Shown: positions 51,341-60,843, counted from the first letter of the stretch. The stretch is 64,000 nucleotides of DNA from RUG369 sp050949645 (GCA_050949645.1 JBMNGC010000001.1:2728001-2792000), one strand, 5' to 3'. A program made the numbers and translations. The notes: generated by a model from the letters alone, not told the origin.

Positions 51341-52704
51341 CCTTGCAGACCGCGATGATGGACGTTAGAACGAACGAAAAGCAAGATGCATGGTGGAGCG
51401 AGTCGCTCGCCTACGCCGCGCGCTCCGACGTCGGTATGAAGCGGCGTAATAACCAGGATTCGTACTCCGCGCATCCGGCGCCTTCGCCGCGCGTGTGGCG
51501 TTCCAGGGGGCATGTCTTCGTCGTTGCGGACGGAATGGGCGCGCATAAAGCGGGCGAACTTGCAAGTCAACTTGCAGCAACCGAGGCGCCGCAATCGTAT
51601 CTTAAGAGTTCTGAGCCGCCCGTCGACGCTCTTCGAACCGCACTTGAAGACGCCCATGAACTCATCCGCAAACGCGGCGAGAGCGCCCCGTCCTTCCGCG
51701 ATATGGGCACGACCTGCGATATGCTCGTCCTTATGCCGGGCGCGGGCTACATCGGTCATGTCGGCGACTCGCGCGTCTATCGACTCCGGAATCACGTTTT
51801 CGAACAGATGACGTTCGACCACAGCCTGGTGTGGGAAATCCGATACCTCCCGAACAGTCATTCCGCGTATCGGCAGGTCGAGAACATTCCCAAAAACGTC
51901 ATCACGCGCTCCCTCGGACCGACCGACGACCTCGTCATCGACCTTGAAGGCCCCTTCGAGACGCTGCCCGGCGACACGTTCCTCATGTGCAGCGACGGAC
52001 TTTCTGGGCTCGTCGAGGATTCCGAGATGGGTCAGATTCTTGAACTTTTTTCTCCCGCCGACGCGACGGAAGCGCTCGTGAACCTCGCGAATCTCCGCGG
52101 CGGACCCGACAACTGCACGGTCGTCGTTGCGCAGGTCCTCTCTAACGAGGCGCCCGAAAACGCCAGCTCGTCGCGTTCCGATCGCGCCTATGAAAAGCGA
52201 CCGCCGATGACGCTTTGGGCGTCGCTCTTCGCGGCGCTGGCGATCATCTTTGGTATCATCGCGGGCGTGCTCCTGGTTCGTGAGTTCTGGTTTGTGGGGT
52301 GGAGCGCGCTTGCGAGCGCCGTCGTCTCGCTCGTCGCGTTTCTGTGCTTTGCCGCGCCCACGATTTGGGGCGTCGGACGCTCGGCGGCGCCGACGGAGCG
52401 TAAGGGGAAAGCGCCATACGTTCGCGTCTCGTCGATTCCTAACGCCGATTTTTGCGACAATCTTGAAAAAACTTGCGTTCGTATCTGCGAACAGCTCCGC
52501 GCCGATCCCAACTTGGAGCCCGACTGGGTAGGCCTCGACCGCGCGCGCGCGCTAGCGATTGAAAAACGCGGTAAGAACGACTATGCGGGCTCCATTCGCG
52601 CCAACATATGCGTGGTGAATTACATCATGCGTGAGATTCGCAAATACGTCGAGATCGTGAAGAGAACGCGGAGCCATACCATCACGCGTCAGGCGCGCGA
52701 TTGA
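51337..52704 (+). CDS. Membrane-anchored PP2C-family serine/threonine phosphatase
   Basis: 455 residues. PP2C domain (about 25-265) with RNNQDSY, FVVADGMGAHKAGELAS, MGTTCDML, GHVGDSRVYRL, LMCSDGLSGLV and GGPDNCTVVV, supplying the metal-binding Asp residues. Two membrane segments follow (about 290-312 and 320-342), then a 110-residue C-terminal cytoplasmic tail ending in a short helical part. Removes phosphate from Ser/Thr, opposing Hanks-type kinases, which planctomycetes have in large numbers. Kinase gene not in the window. The start overlaps the upstream stop by ATGA; a second in-frame ATG lies at 51355. Confidence 0.93.
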   Translation: MTLQTAMMDVRTNEKQDAWWSESLAYAARSDVGMKRRNNQDSYSAHPAPSPRVWRSRGHVFVVADGMGAHKAGELASQLAATEAPQSYLKSSEPPVDALRTALEDAHELIRKRGESAPSFRDMGTTCDMLVLMPGAGYIGHVGDSRVYRLRNHVFEQMTFDHSLVWEIRYLPNSHSAYRQVENIPKNVITRSLGPTDDLVIDLEGPFETLPGDTFLMCSDGLSGLVEDSEMGQILELFSPADATEALVNLANLRGGPDNCTVVVAQVLSNEAPENASSSRSDRAYEKRPPMTLWASLFAALAIIFGIIAGVLLVREFWFVGWSALASAVVSLVAFLCFAAPTIWGVGRSAAPTERKGKAPYVRVSSIPNADFCDNLEKTCVRICEQLRADPNLEPDWVGLDRARALAIEKRGKNDYAGSIRANICVVNYIMREIRKYVEIVKRTRSHTITRQARD

Positions 52705-52818
52705 GGTCGCGCTCCGCGCGGCGCCCCTTTTCGGACTCGCGTTTTGCGATAAACTCTGTATTCGGCGTCGGCGACTGTACGTCGTCGCCATTGAAGAGAA
52801 AACGCCGAGGGAAAACGT

Positions 52819-53586
52819 ATGTTGGTAAAGCGTGTAATACCGTGTTTGGACGTTAACGGCGGACGCGTTGTCAAGGGCGTCAATTTTTCAAACCTCCGCG
52901 ACGCGGGCGACCCCGTCGAGATTGCGCGACGCTATGAACTTGAGGGCGCAGACGAGCTGGTTTTTCTTGATATCACGGCGAGTCACGAGGAGCGCGACGT
53001 CGTCATCGACCTCGTCAGGGCGACGGCGGACGCCGTCAGTATCCCCCTGACGATCGGGGGCGGTATCAGGACGGTCGAAGATTTTCGTAAAGTTTTGGAC
53101 GCGGGCGTAGACAAGGTTTCGATCAATTCGTCCGCAGTTAAGACTCCGGACCTCATTAACGCGGCGTCGGAGGAATTCGGACGCGAGCGCGTGGTCGTTA
53201 ATATCGACCCTAAACGCGTTGTGAAGGACGGCAAGGAATTCTGGGAAGTCTTTATTAATGGCGGACGCGCCCCGACGGGCCTCGAAGCGGTCGCTTGGGC
53301 TCGCGAAGTCGAGTCTCGCGGCGCGGGGGAGATCGTGCTCACGTCGATGGACGGCGACGGAACTAAAAATGGATACGATCTTCCAATTCTTAGGGCGGTC
53401 TGCGACGCAGTGCGCATACCGGTCGTCGCGTCGGGAGGCGCCGGCAAGCCGGAGCATTTTGTCGAAGCGATAACCGAAGGCCACGCGTCCGCCGTCTTAG
53501 CGGCGAGCGTTTTCCACTTCGGACTCTACTCCATCGCGGAGGTGAAGGAAGCGATGCGCGCCGCCGGCATTCCTGTGAGAATTTGA
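52819..53586 (+). CDS. hisF: Imidazole glycerol phosphate synthase subunit HisF
   Basis: 255 residues, (beta/alpha)8 barrel. The cyclase half of IGP synthase in histidine biosynthesis. Catalytic Asp in CLDVNGGRVVKG (residue about 11) and in VNIDPKRV (about 132), phosphate-binding GGGIRT and GGAGKPEHF. GAGGG lies about 9 nt before the ATG. No hisH or other his gene is next to it, so the pathway is dispersed, as often in planctomycetes. Downstream a CAAGATTCC/GGAATCTTG hairpin (53589-53628) lacks a T-run. Confidence 0.97.
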   Translation: MLVKRVIPCLDVNGGRVVKGVNFSNLRDAGDPVEIARRYELEGADELVFLDITASHEERDVVIDLVRATADAVSIPLTIGGGIRTVEDFRKVLDAGVDKVSINSSAVKTPDLINAASEEFGRERVVVNIDPKRVVKDGKEFWEVFINGGRAPTGLEAVAWAREVESRGAGEIVLTSMDGDGTKNGYDLPILRAVCDAVRIPVVASGGAGKPEHFVEAITEGHASAVLAASVFHFGLYSIAEVKEAMRAAGIPVRI

Positions 53587-53669
53587 GTCAAGATTCCCGC
53601 CTGGCGCGATTCTGCGACCGGAATCTTGCAAGAGCGCGCCCGAGTCGTCGACGGCGGCGCGCTTTCATG

Positions 53670-53697
53670 TTGATTGCTCGGTGAAATCGAGTATAAT
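53670..53697 (+). promoter_or_regulatory. Promoter of the pilT cluster
   Basis: TTGATT, 16-bp spacer, TATAAT; start near 53704, leader about 64 nt before the pilT ATG. Confidence 0.75.
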
Positions 53698-53767
53698 TGC
53701 CACCGCTGTTTCGCGCGTTGCGCGGACGCGTTGGCTGTCTTATTTTAACGTCAGAGGTTGAAGATTT

Positions 53768-54910
53768 ATGTCGTCGCCAGAAATTCCGGCTAGAATTGCG
53801 AAGAGAAAGAAGGAACTTGAGATTGACCCGTTGTTCAAGGCTCTTGTGAAGATCTCGGGAAGCGACCTTCACCTGAAGGTCGATCGTCCTCCTTACGTGC
53901 GCGTGAAGGGGACGCTTCGCGCGTTGAATCGCGGACCGATTGACGATGAAGAGATGAACCGCCTCATCTTCCCGATGATGGACGAGCGCAACCGTAAGAT
54001 CTACAACGAGACGGGTGGCGCCGACTTTGCGCATACCTGCGTTGTCGACGGCGTCCGATGGCGGTTCCGCGTCAACGTGCTGACGCAGATGGGGCACGTC
54101 GGGCTCGTTGCGAGGCGCATTAACAACTTCATTCCGGAGCTTGAGAAGCTCCACATTCCGACGGTCTTGTACGAGTTGTGCAAGTACAGCCAGGGGATGG
54201 TGCTCCTTGCGGGGGTGACGGGTTCCGGTAAATCGACGACGATCGCGTCGATGCTCAACTGGATCAACAAGAACTACAACAAGCACATTCTGACCCTTGA
54301 AGACCCGATCGAATTCATGTTCACGGAAGAGAAGTGTCTGATCAACCAGCGTGAAATCGGTCAGGACGTGATCAACTTTGAAGTCGGCATGAAGCATGCG
54401 GTTCGTGAAGACCCCGACGTCATGCTCGTCGGAGAGATGCGCGACCGCGAGACTTTTGAAACGGCAATTCAAGCGGCGGAGACCGGCCACCTGGTCTTCG
54501 GAACAATTCACGCGTCCTCTGCGCCGTCGACGATCGGTCGTATTCTCGACCTGTTCCCCGCGAATATGCACCGAGCGCTGCGTTCCGCGATCGCGATGAA
54601 CATGAAGGGGATTGTCGCGCAGAAGCTTTTGCCGTCGATCCTGCCGGGCGTTCAGCGCGTCCCGACCTGCGAGATCATGATCGTTAACAGCGTCATCCGC
54701 AAACTTATCCTTGAAGGCGAGGACGAGAAGCTCGGCGACGCGATACGTATTCAGGCGCAAGAAGGTATGCAGGACTTCACGATGTCCCTTAAATCGCTCG
54801 TACAGATGAAGAAGATCGACCGCGCGACCGCGTTTGAAGTCGCGCCTAACATCGACTCGCTTAAGATGGCGCTCAAGGGAATCGAGGTTAAAGAACCCGG
54901 TATCCTTTGA
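53768..54910 (+). CDS. pilT: PilT-like type IV pilus retraction ATPase
   Basis: 380 residues. N-terminal PAS-like domain (about 25-125, with GSDLHLKVDRPPYVRVKG), C-terminal RecA-like domain with Walker A GVTGSGKST (about 150-158), Asp box TLEDPIEF, Walker B DPDVMLVGEMRD (about 215-226) and His box ETGHLVFGTIHASSA. The AIRNLIRE motif of classical PilT is not seen but a related IRKLILEGEDEKLGDAI stretch is at that place. All ATPase motifs are intact. It is the first gene of a cluster with a membrane-anchored GspE relative and two membrane proteins; no pilin or PilC gene is adjacent, although three pseudopilin-like DUF1559 genes lie elsewhere in the window. Confidence 0.93.
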   Translation: MSSPEIPARIAKRKKELEIDPLFKALVKISGSDLHLKVDRPPYVRVKGTLRALNRGPIDDEEMNRLIFPMMDERNRKIYNETGGADFAHTCVVDGVRWRFRVNVLTQMGHVGLVARRINNFIPELEKLHIPTVLYELCKYSQGMVLLAGVTGSGKSTTIASMLNWINKNYNKHILTLEDPIEFMFTEEKCLINQREIGQDVINFEVGMKHAVREDPDVMLVGEMRDRETFETAIQAAETGHLVFGTIHASSAPSTIGRILDLFPANMHRALRSAIAMNMKGIVAQKLLPSILPGVQRVPTCEIMIVNSVIRKLILEGEDEKLGDAIRIQAQEGMQDFTMSLKSLVQMKKIDRATAFEVAPNIDSLKMALKGIEVKEPGIL

Positions 54911-55023
54911 TATCGACGCCGCGCCCCTGCGACGGAGGGGCGCGCCCTTCTCATCGTGACGCCAGAGACGGCAGAATGGCGTCTCGGTTATCTCTCCGCG
55001 CGTACCACAACTGGAATTTTGAG

Positions 55024-56940
55024 ATGCAAAAGCAAAAGGTTAAGAAGGTCGCGATGATCGTCGCGATCTGTATCGCGGCGGTCGTCGTGTTCTTGTCATT
55101 TGACGTCGCGGCGTTCGCTCAGGCAGGCGCCGGCGGGTCGGGCGGCGATTCGTTCAAATCCCTTGCGGAACAGGCGAAATCTCAGGGATGGCGCGCGGGC
55201 CGCGGTATGAGCCTCTGCCCTATCAAAATCGCGATTCTGATCGTCTTCTACATCTCGTGGGTTGCGACGGCCGGCTGGGTCAATAACGACGCGGAGCGCC
55301 TCGGCGACCCGGACCGCATCAGGTGGAACGCAACTTTTCTCATTACCTTCCCCGTCGCGACCGTCCTCGCGATCATGATCCCGATCTTCTGGCTCGGGCT
55401 TCCGATCGTTATCCTAGCGTGGATTATACCGAGCTGGATTTATGTCCATTCCAGAAATAAGGGAATGCTCGACGCGGATAAGGTCATGACGCCGTCGCAC
55501 CTCGCCTTCTGGTTCCGTACGAAGGTCCTCAGGCAGGAAGTCAAACCGAAGAAGCTCCCCTACGAAGGCGGCGCGCCGTGCCAGCTCGAAGCGTACGCTC
55601 CGAGCGAGGACGAGTCGGTCGGCCTCTCGCGAACAGTTAACGCGCGCAACCGAGCGACGCTCGGTTACAACTACCTCCGAGAGCTCCTGTATCACGCGCT
55701 CAAGGCGCGCGCGACCGACGTCGTTATCGAATTTGGACCGGAGGAGACGAACTTCCAGTACCAGATCGACGGCGTCTACCATCCAATTACCGACGCGTTC
55801 CGTAAGCCGTGGTTGCGTGAAGAAGCCGACGTCGTTGCGGAAGCGGCGAAATATATCATCGGCGGCAAACCTGAAAATCGTACCGGTCGTCAGAGCGGAA
55901 TGTTTCGTATCCTCTATGACCGCAGTAAGAAGGGTAAGCCGCTCCACTGCGAAGCGAAGATTAACACGGCGGGTACTCCCAGCGGCGAGGTCTTCAAGAT
56001 CACGTTTATCTTTGAAAAGGCGTCATTCCGACGTCTCAGCGAGCTCGGGACGTCGCCGGAACGTAAGGACCTCATCCGTCGCCTCATCAACGCGGAGAAC
56101 GGGCTCGTTATTATTTCGAGCGCGCCGCACCATGGCCTTAAGACGTTGACGACGGTGATCTTCAACTCCGCGGACCGATTTACGCGCGACTTTGCTGGCG
56201 TCGAAGACGTCCAGAACGAGTATGAAGATATCGAGAACATCCAGAATACCAGATACGACTCCGCCAAGGGCGAGACGCCGATGACAGTGCTCCCCGACGT
56301 CTTCTTTAAGGAGCCGAAGGTACTGCTTATCCGCGATATGGTCAATCTGGAGGCGTGGAAGCTCTGCTGCGAAGAGGTCGCCAACGACCGGCTCATCATC
56401 ACGACGCTGCGCGCTTTCGACGCGGTCGGTACGATCATCAGAGCGCTGGAAATGGGAGTCGACAAGGAACTTCTCGCGAACACGCTTACCGCCATCATCT
56501 CCCAGCGACTCATTCGTCGCCTTTGCGAGGACTGCCGAGAAGAGACGGAAGTTACCAATCCTCGAATCGTCTCCGCCTTTGGGCTCGATCCGAAGCGTCC
56601 AATCTGGTACGTTCCGCACCTCCACGAGCCTGTCGCGCCAGGCGAACGCGATTACTACATTCCGTGCACCGAGTGCCGAGAAATTGGCTATATGGGCCGC
56701 GCCGCGCTCTTTGACATTCTGGAGGTCAACGACGAGATGCGCCAGATTATCGCGGCGGACGCGAGCTTGCGCGAGAAAGAAGTCGCGTTGCGCAGAAAGG
56801 CGCTTGAAAGCGGCCAGGAGGGCTATCTGACTGACGGAAAACGCCTCGTTCGCGAAGGCGTAACGTCCTATGACGAGGTGCGTCGCATCATCACGCCTCC
56901 TACGAACCAGCGGCGGACCGCAAACAGGCCCGCGCAATAA
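55024..56940 (+). CDS. Membrane-anchored GspE/PilB-like protein with degenerate ATPase motifs
   Basis: 638 residues. N-terminal signal-like membrane segment (about 8-30), two more membrane segments (about 75-95 and 103-138), then a GspE-type N2-C domain from about 200. The Walker A place reads APHHGLKTLTT (about 366-376) instead of GPTGSGKTTT; Walker B reads KVLLIRDM (about 432-439) with Arg-Asp in place of Gly-Glu; the His box TGHLV...LHT is VANDRLIITTLRA. The zinc cysteines remain (CEDC about 501, CTEC about 547) and the ring-interface helices look normal. Probably inactive as ATPase, a structural ring partner for PilT. Start at 55024 chosen at the signal segment; longer frames (54907, 54976) cross an upstream hairpin. 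Confidence 0.85.
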   Translation: MQKQKVKKVAMIVAICIAAVVVFLSFDVAAFAQAGAGGSGGDSFKSLAEQAKSQGWRAGRGMSLCPIKIAILIVFYISWVATAGWVNNDAERLGDPDRIRWNATFLITFPVATVLAIMIPIFWLGLPIVILAWIIPSWIYVHSRNKGMLDADKVMTPSHLAFWFRTKVLRQEVKPKKLPYEGGAPCQLEAYAPSEDESVGLSRTVNARNRATLGYNYLRELLYHALKARATDVVIEFGPEETNFQYQIDGVYHPITDAFRKPWLREEADVVAEAAKYIIGGKPENRTGRQSGMFRILYDRSKKGKPLHCEAKINTAGTPSGEVFKITFIFEKASFRRLSELGTSPERKDLIRRLINAENGLVIISSAPHHGLKTLTTVIFNSADRFTRDFAGVEDVQNEYEDIENIQNTRYDSAKGETPMTVLPDVFFKEPKVLLIRDMVNLEAWKLCCEEVANDRLIITTLRAFDAVGTIIRALEMGVDKELLANTLTAIISQRLIRRLCEDCREETEVTNPRIVSAFGLDPKRPIWYVPHLHEPVAPGERDYYIPCTECREIGYMGRAALFDILEVNDEMRQIIAADASLREKEVALRRKALESGQEGYLTDGKRLVREGVTSYDEVRRIITPPTNQRRTANRPAQ

Positions 56941-56985
56941 TAAGAACGAGCCATTGAGAAAGAAACCCCTTAAAAGGATAGAGAT

Positions 56986-57570
56986 ATGATTGGTTTTTGG
57001 GTTGTCATCGGTCTTCTCGCGATCTCGGCGCTCGCGTTCTGGCATAACATGAGGGTCTGGTCGGTCCTGATCGTCGGCATGAATCTAATGTTCGCGACGT
57101 TGTTGGCGACCGGACTCTTTGAAATGCTCGCTAACGTCCTCGAAGGCGCCGTCCCAGTTATGGCGTACTATTGGGATATGCTCTGCTTCGCGCTGGTCTT
57201 TATCTTGTCCTTCACGATCCTCATGTTCATCACGTCGATGGTTTCGAAGACGAACGTGTACTTCGACCCGAAGCCGGACAAGATCGCGCGGTGGATCGTA
57301 TCGATTATCGTGATGGTCGGATTTGCGGGAACCGCTGGGTTTATCTTCTATGAAACGATGCCGGAAAAGCCGGCTCAGAGGAGCATGCTCGCAACGATGT
57401 ATCTGATCGATATTGCGTCAAAGGGCTCGCTGAAACCGATGATCGGTTCGACGACCTTTGATACGAAGGATTTTATGCAGCGTCAGTACACTCGTAACGC
57501 GGGCGTTTACTATGAGACGGTGACGAACGACTCGTGGAAATTCGACGGCGACTCGCCCAACGCTCAGTAG
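56986..57570 (+). CDS. Hypothetical four-helix membrane protein (possible CvpA relative)
   Basis: 194 residues, membrane segments at about 2-20, 24-46, 62-84 and 98-120, then a soluble tail of about 70 residues. The pattern of helices with few charged residues and the short loops recall CvpA, but the key motifs are not conclusive. AAGGA lies 8-9 nt upstream of the ATG. Placed 45 nt after the GspE-like gene and 44 nt before the next membrane-protein gene, so it is likely in the same operon and could be a membrane component of the same machine. Confidence 0.7.
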   Translation: MIGFWVVIGLLAISALAFWHNMRVWSVLIVGMNLMFATLLATGLFEMLANVLEGAVPVMAYYWDMLCFALVFILSFTILMFITSMVSKTNVYFDPKPDKIARWIVSIIVMVGFAGTAGFIFYETMPEKPAQRSMLATMYLIDIASKGSLKPMIGSTTFDTKDFMQRQYTRNAGVYYETVTNDSWKFDGDSPNAQ

Positions 57571-57614
57571 TTTTACGAATCGTTTTCACGCCGTCATGAA
57601 GATGGAGTAATGTC

Positions 57615-58463
57615 ATGGCTAAGAAACAAGCGCCCCTGAAACAGACGTCCGAGTCTCTTTTCGATAATGTCGAACTGCCGAACGTCGGAGTTGCCGTCGA
57701 CGTTAGCCAGTTTGAAGCGAACGCGAGGAGAGGAATTTCCGTTGCGGCGGTCCTGTCCCTGATTTTTGGCGCTCTCGGGTTCCTATCGCTTCTGCATCTC
57801 GGGTTCCTGGCGTGCTCCGTCTTCGCGCTCCTCTGCGCGATCTTCGCCTTCTACTCGATCGCGCGTTCCGGAGCGACCCTCGGCGGCAAGAAGATCGCCG
57901 AGTTGGGACTCTTTCTTGCGATCGCGTCCGGCGTCGCGGGCCCTTACTCCGCTTATCTCTACGAGAAGGATTTCAACCGTCAGGCGGACGAGTTTATCCA
58001 TACCTGGTTTGAAAACGTCAAAGCGGGGCGTCCGGAACTTGCGATGATGGCTTCCGACCCCTTCTGGCGACGCACGATGCTCGTGAACGAAGACGAAGTC
58101 AAGAATTACTGGCGCGGCAAGTTCGACGGCGAGGAAGAGACGCATTTCAGCGCCCACACCTACCTCTGTAATCCGACGCTCCTCACGATCTCCCATCTCG
58201 GCGACCGCGCAAAGCTCTCCTACTATTGCACCAACGAAACGCTCCTCACGGACAGTACCGAACAGACCTCGCGCGTCTACGCCGTAACGTGCGAACCGAC
58301 CGAAGAAGGGGGCAAGAAACAGACGTTCTTCCTGACATTTAACGTCGAGCGTGTGATGAACTCGACGCCTCAGGACGGCAGACTCGTTGGCTGGATGATG
58401 CTCGGGGACAGCTTTATCCCGCTCGATATTGGCGACGACGGCCGACCGATTCTGCCCAAATGA
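57615..58463 (+). CDS. Hypothetical membrane protein with DUF4190-like N-terminal segment
   Basis: 282 residues. After a polar N-terminus (about 1-38) two or three close membrane segments (about 40-115) with the AVLSLIFGALGFLSLLHLG pattern of DUF4190-type domains, then a soluble C-terminal domain (about 125-282) rich in strand, with DPFWRRTMLVNEDEVKNYW and TFNVERVMN blocks, which I cannot place. GGAG stands 8 nt before the ATG. Same operon as the pilT cluster; its exposed domain may face the periplasm/paryphoplasm. Confidence 0.7.
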   Translation: MAKKQAPLKQTSESLFDNVELPNVGVAVDVSQFEANARRGISVAAVLSLIFGALGFLSLLHLGFLACSVFALLCAIFAFYSIARSGATLGGKKIAELGLFLAIASGVAGPYSAYLYEKDFNRQADEFIHTWFENVKAGRPELAMMASDPFWRRTMLVNEDEVKNYWRGKFDGEEETHFSAHTYLCNPTLLTISHLGDRAKLSYYCTNETLLTDSTEQTSRVYAVTCEPTEEGGKKQTFFLTFNVERVMNSTPQDGRLVGWMMLGDSFIPLDIGDDGRPILPK

Positions 58464-58530
58464 ACGCGCCGACGCGCTATTTCTAACGACGATTTCTTTG
58501 CGACAGGAGACGTGGCGCTCAAAGCTTATT

Positions 58531-60843
58531 ATGTTTAACTATCGCGACGTACTGGACTCTAACGGCCTGATCGCTCGCCGCCGCCAAAGTTACGAGAGAC
58601 GACCGGCGCAGCTGGCGATGGCGGCGGAGGTTGACGCGGCAATTCGAGCGAAAAAATGTCTCGCAATCGAGGCGGGGACGGGAGTCGGCAAGAGCTTCGC
58701 TTACCTCGTCCCGGCGATACTCTATGTCGTTGAACGACAGGTTCGAGAATACGATCCGAACGATTACTTTGAGCTTCCCGACGACGACGCTGAAGACTCG
58801 ACGTCGTCGGCGCCCCCGGAATCTCGAGAAGACGAGAACGCCCGAGAAATTCCCGAATTCGCGCTGAGTAACGACGAAGGCGCTCCAAGCGCGGAACGCC
58901 GCCGCGTCGTTGTCTCGACGCATACGATCAGTCTTCAGGAACAGCTCTACCGCAAGGACGTTCCTTTTCTTAACTCGATTCTACCCTTTGAATTCACCGT
59001 TGCGCTTGCCAAAGGACGCGCGAACTATATCTGCAAACGCCGGTTTGAGAACGCGTTTCGCGGCGCTGAGCAGGGGACCCTCTTTGAAACGGACCGGCTC
59101 TCTGAATTTAGAAGACTCGGCGAGTGGCTCGAAGAAACGACCGACGGCTCGAAATCAGAGCTTGACCCTCCGATACCCTACGACGTGTGGGACGAGATCA
59201 ACTGCGAGCGCGGCAACTGTCTTGGGAGGAGATGTAAATATAATGCAGATTGTTTCTTCCTTCGCGCGCGCAGGAGAGTTAGGAACGCGAGCATCATCAT
59301 CGTGAATCACGCGCTCCTCTTCAGCGATCTGGCGTTCGGAGGCGGAGCGATTCTTCCAAATTACGACGTCCTCGTCCTCGACGAAGCGCATACGATAGAA
59401 AGCATTGCCGCTGAACATCTTGGCATGGAGATCACGGAATATTCCGTCGAGTATCTCCTAAAACGTCTCTATAACGAGCGCACCCGAAAAGGACTGCTCG
59501 CCGAAGAACTTGCGAAAACGAAGGCGGCGCCGACCCTGAACGAGCCCTTTCAGGAAGCGGCGTCGCGAGTCGCCGAATGTCGGATGCGCGCCGGAGTCTT
59601 TTTCGATTCGCTCCGGAAATGGTATGACGCGAGATCGAGAAATTTCAACGGCCGAGTTCGCGAGAAGAATATTGTCCCCAACAATCTTGCCGAAGGACTT
59701 AAAGGGCTCTATCGCGCGCTTTGCGTCGCGGCGGATATCATCGAGGACGACGATCGTCGGCAGGAATACGTCGCGGCGACGGAACGAGTCCTCTCCTTTA
59801 TCGGCGCTATCGACGGTTGGCTGGAACAGAATGACGAAGGGCACGCGTATTGGCTTGAGACGTCCAAATCACGTCGCGGTCGGCGGATTTCGCTGCACTC
59901 GGCGCCGATCGACGTCTCGACGATTCTACGGGATTCGCTCTTCAACGCGATTCCATCCGTGATCACGACGAGCGCGACTCTTACGACGGGCGACGCGGCG
60001 ACTGAACTTGCTAGCGCGTCCGACGAGGTCGACCTCAACGCGCTCGCGGTCGATTCGGAACATGAATCGGAGGCGACGAAGAAAGCGTTCGCCTTCTTTC
60101 GGCGGCGCGTGGGTCTCACGGGCGCCCCGGCGCGCGCGTTGGGGAGTCCCTTCAACTTTCGCGAGCAAATGACGCTGGCGCTCGTGAAGAACCTTGAATT
60201 AACGGACAATCCGCTCGGTCTAACTCTGTCGGAGCGGGAGGAGATCAACGATCGTCGACGTTGGCAAGCGATCCGCGAATATATCGACGAAACGGACGGC
60301 GGCGCCTTTGTGCTCTTTACGAACACGGAGAAGATGAGGCGCGCGACCGCGGCGCTCGCGCCCTTCTGCGCCGAGCGAAACTACCCCATCTATTCCCAGT
60401 CGGACGGAACGCCGCGACAACTCATGGTCGAGCGCTTTAAGAAGAGCGAACGAAGCGTCCTCTTTGGCGTCGATTCGTTCTGGCAGGGCGTCGACGTGCC
60501 GGGCGCGGCGTTGCGCAACGTGATTATCGTCAAGTTTCCGTTCCTGTCGTGGCGTCATCCGCTCGTTGAGGCGCGTCTCAAAGCGATCGATGAAAGCGGG
60601 GGACGATCATTTATTGACTACTCCCTGCCGATGGCGATTCTGAGGTTCAAGCAGGGCGTGGGGCGGCTTATACGTACGCGAACCGACTCGGGGATCGTCG
60701 TGCTCCTCGACGAGCGCGTGCATACGAAGTCGTACGGTCGCAATTTCTTACGCGCGCTACCCGACTGTAAGCGGCGCGTCGACGATTTTAGCGATAGATT
60801 CGGCGCGGGGACGTTGGACATTGAGAATTTCGGCGTAGAATAG
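58531..60843 (+). CDS. DinG-like ATP-dependent DNA helicase (XPD family)
   Basis: 770 residues, no N-terminal exonuclease domain. Walker A EAGTGVGKSF (about 47-56), an acidic insert of about 45 residues (about 73-120) before motif Ia, a Fe-S cluster region with Cys at about 168 and the CERGNCLGRRCKYNADC set (about 224-240), DEAH box in VLDEAHTIES (about 284-291), and the C-terminal helicase domain with FGVDSFWQGVDVPG and QGVGRLIRTRTD (motif VI). Such helicases unwind DNA or R-loops in repair. The acidic insert between motifs I and Ia is not usual. Start at 58531 with a weak ribosome site; the longer frame begins inside the previous gene. Confidence 0.93.
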   Translation: MFNYRDVLDSNGLIARRRQSYERRPAQLAMAAEVDAAIRAKKCLAIEAGTGVGKSFAYLVPAILYVVERQVREYDPNDYFELPDDDAEDSTSSAPPESREDENAREIPEFALSNDEGAPSAERRRVVVSTHTISLQEQLYRKDVPFLNSILPFEFTVALAKGRANYICKRRFENAFRGAEQGTLFETDRLSEFRRLGEWLEETTDGSKSELDPPIPYDVWDEINCERGNCLGRRCKYNADCFFLRARRRVRNASIIIVNHALLFSDLAFGGGAILPNYDVLVLDEAHTIESIAAEHLGMEITEYSVEYLLKRLYNERTRKGLLAEELAKTKAAPTLNEPFQEAASRVAECRMRAGVFFDSLRKWYDARSRNFNGRVREKNIVPNNLAEGLKGLYRALCVAADIIEDDDRRQEYVAATERVLSFIGAIDGWLEQNDEGHAYWLETSKSRRGRRISLHSAPIDVSTILRDSLFNAIPSVITTSATLTTGDAATELASASDEVDLNALAVDSEHESEATKKAFAFFRRRVGLTGAPARALGSPFNFREQMTLALVKNLELTDNPLGLTLSEREEINDRRRWQAIREYIDETDGGAFVLFTNTEKMRRATAALAPFCAERNYPIYSQSDGTPRQLMVERFKKSERSVLFGVDSFWQGVDVPGAALRNVIIVKFPFLSWRHPLVEARLKAIDESGGRSFIDYSLPMAILRFKQGVGRLIRTRTDSGIVVLLDERVHTKSYGRNFLRALPDCKRRVDDFSDRFGAGTLDIENFGVE

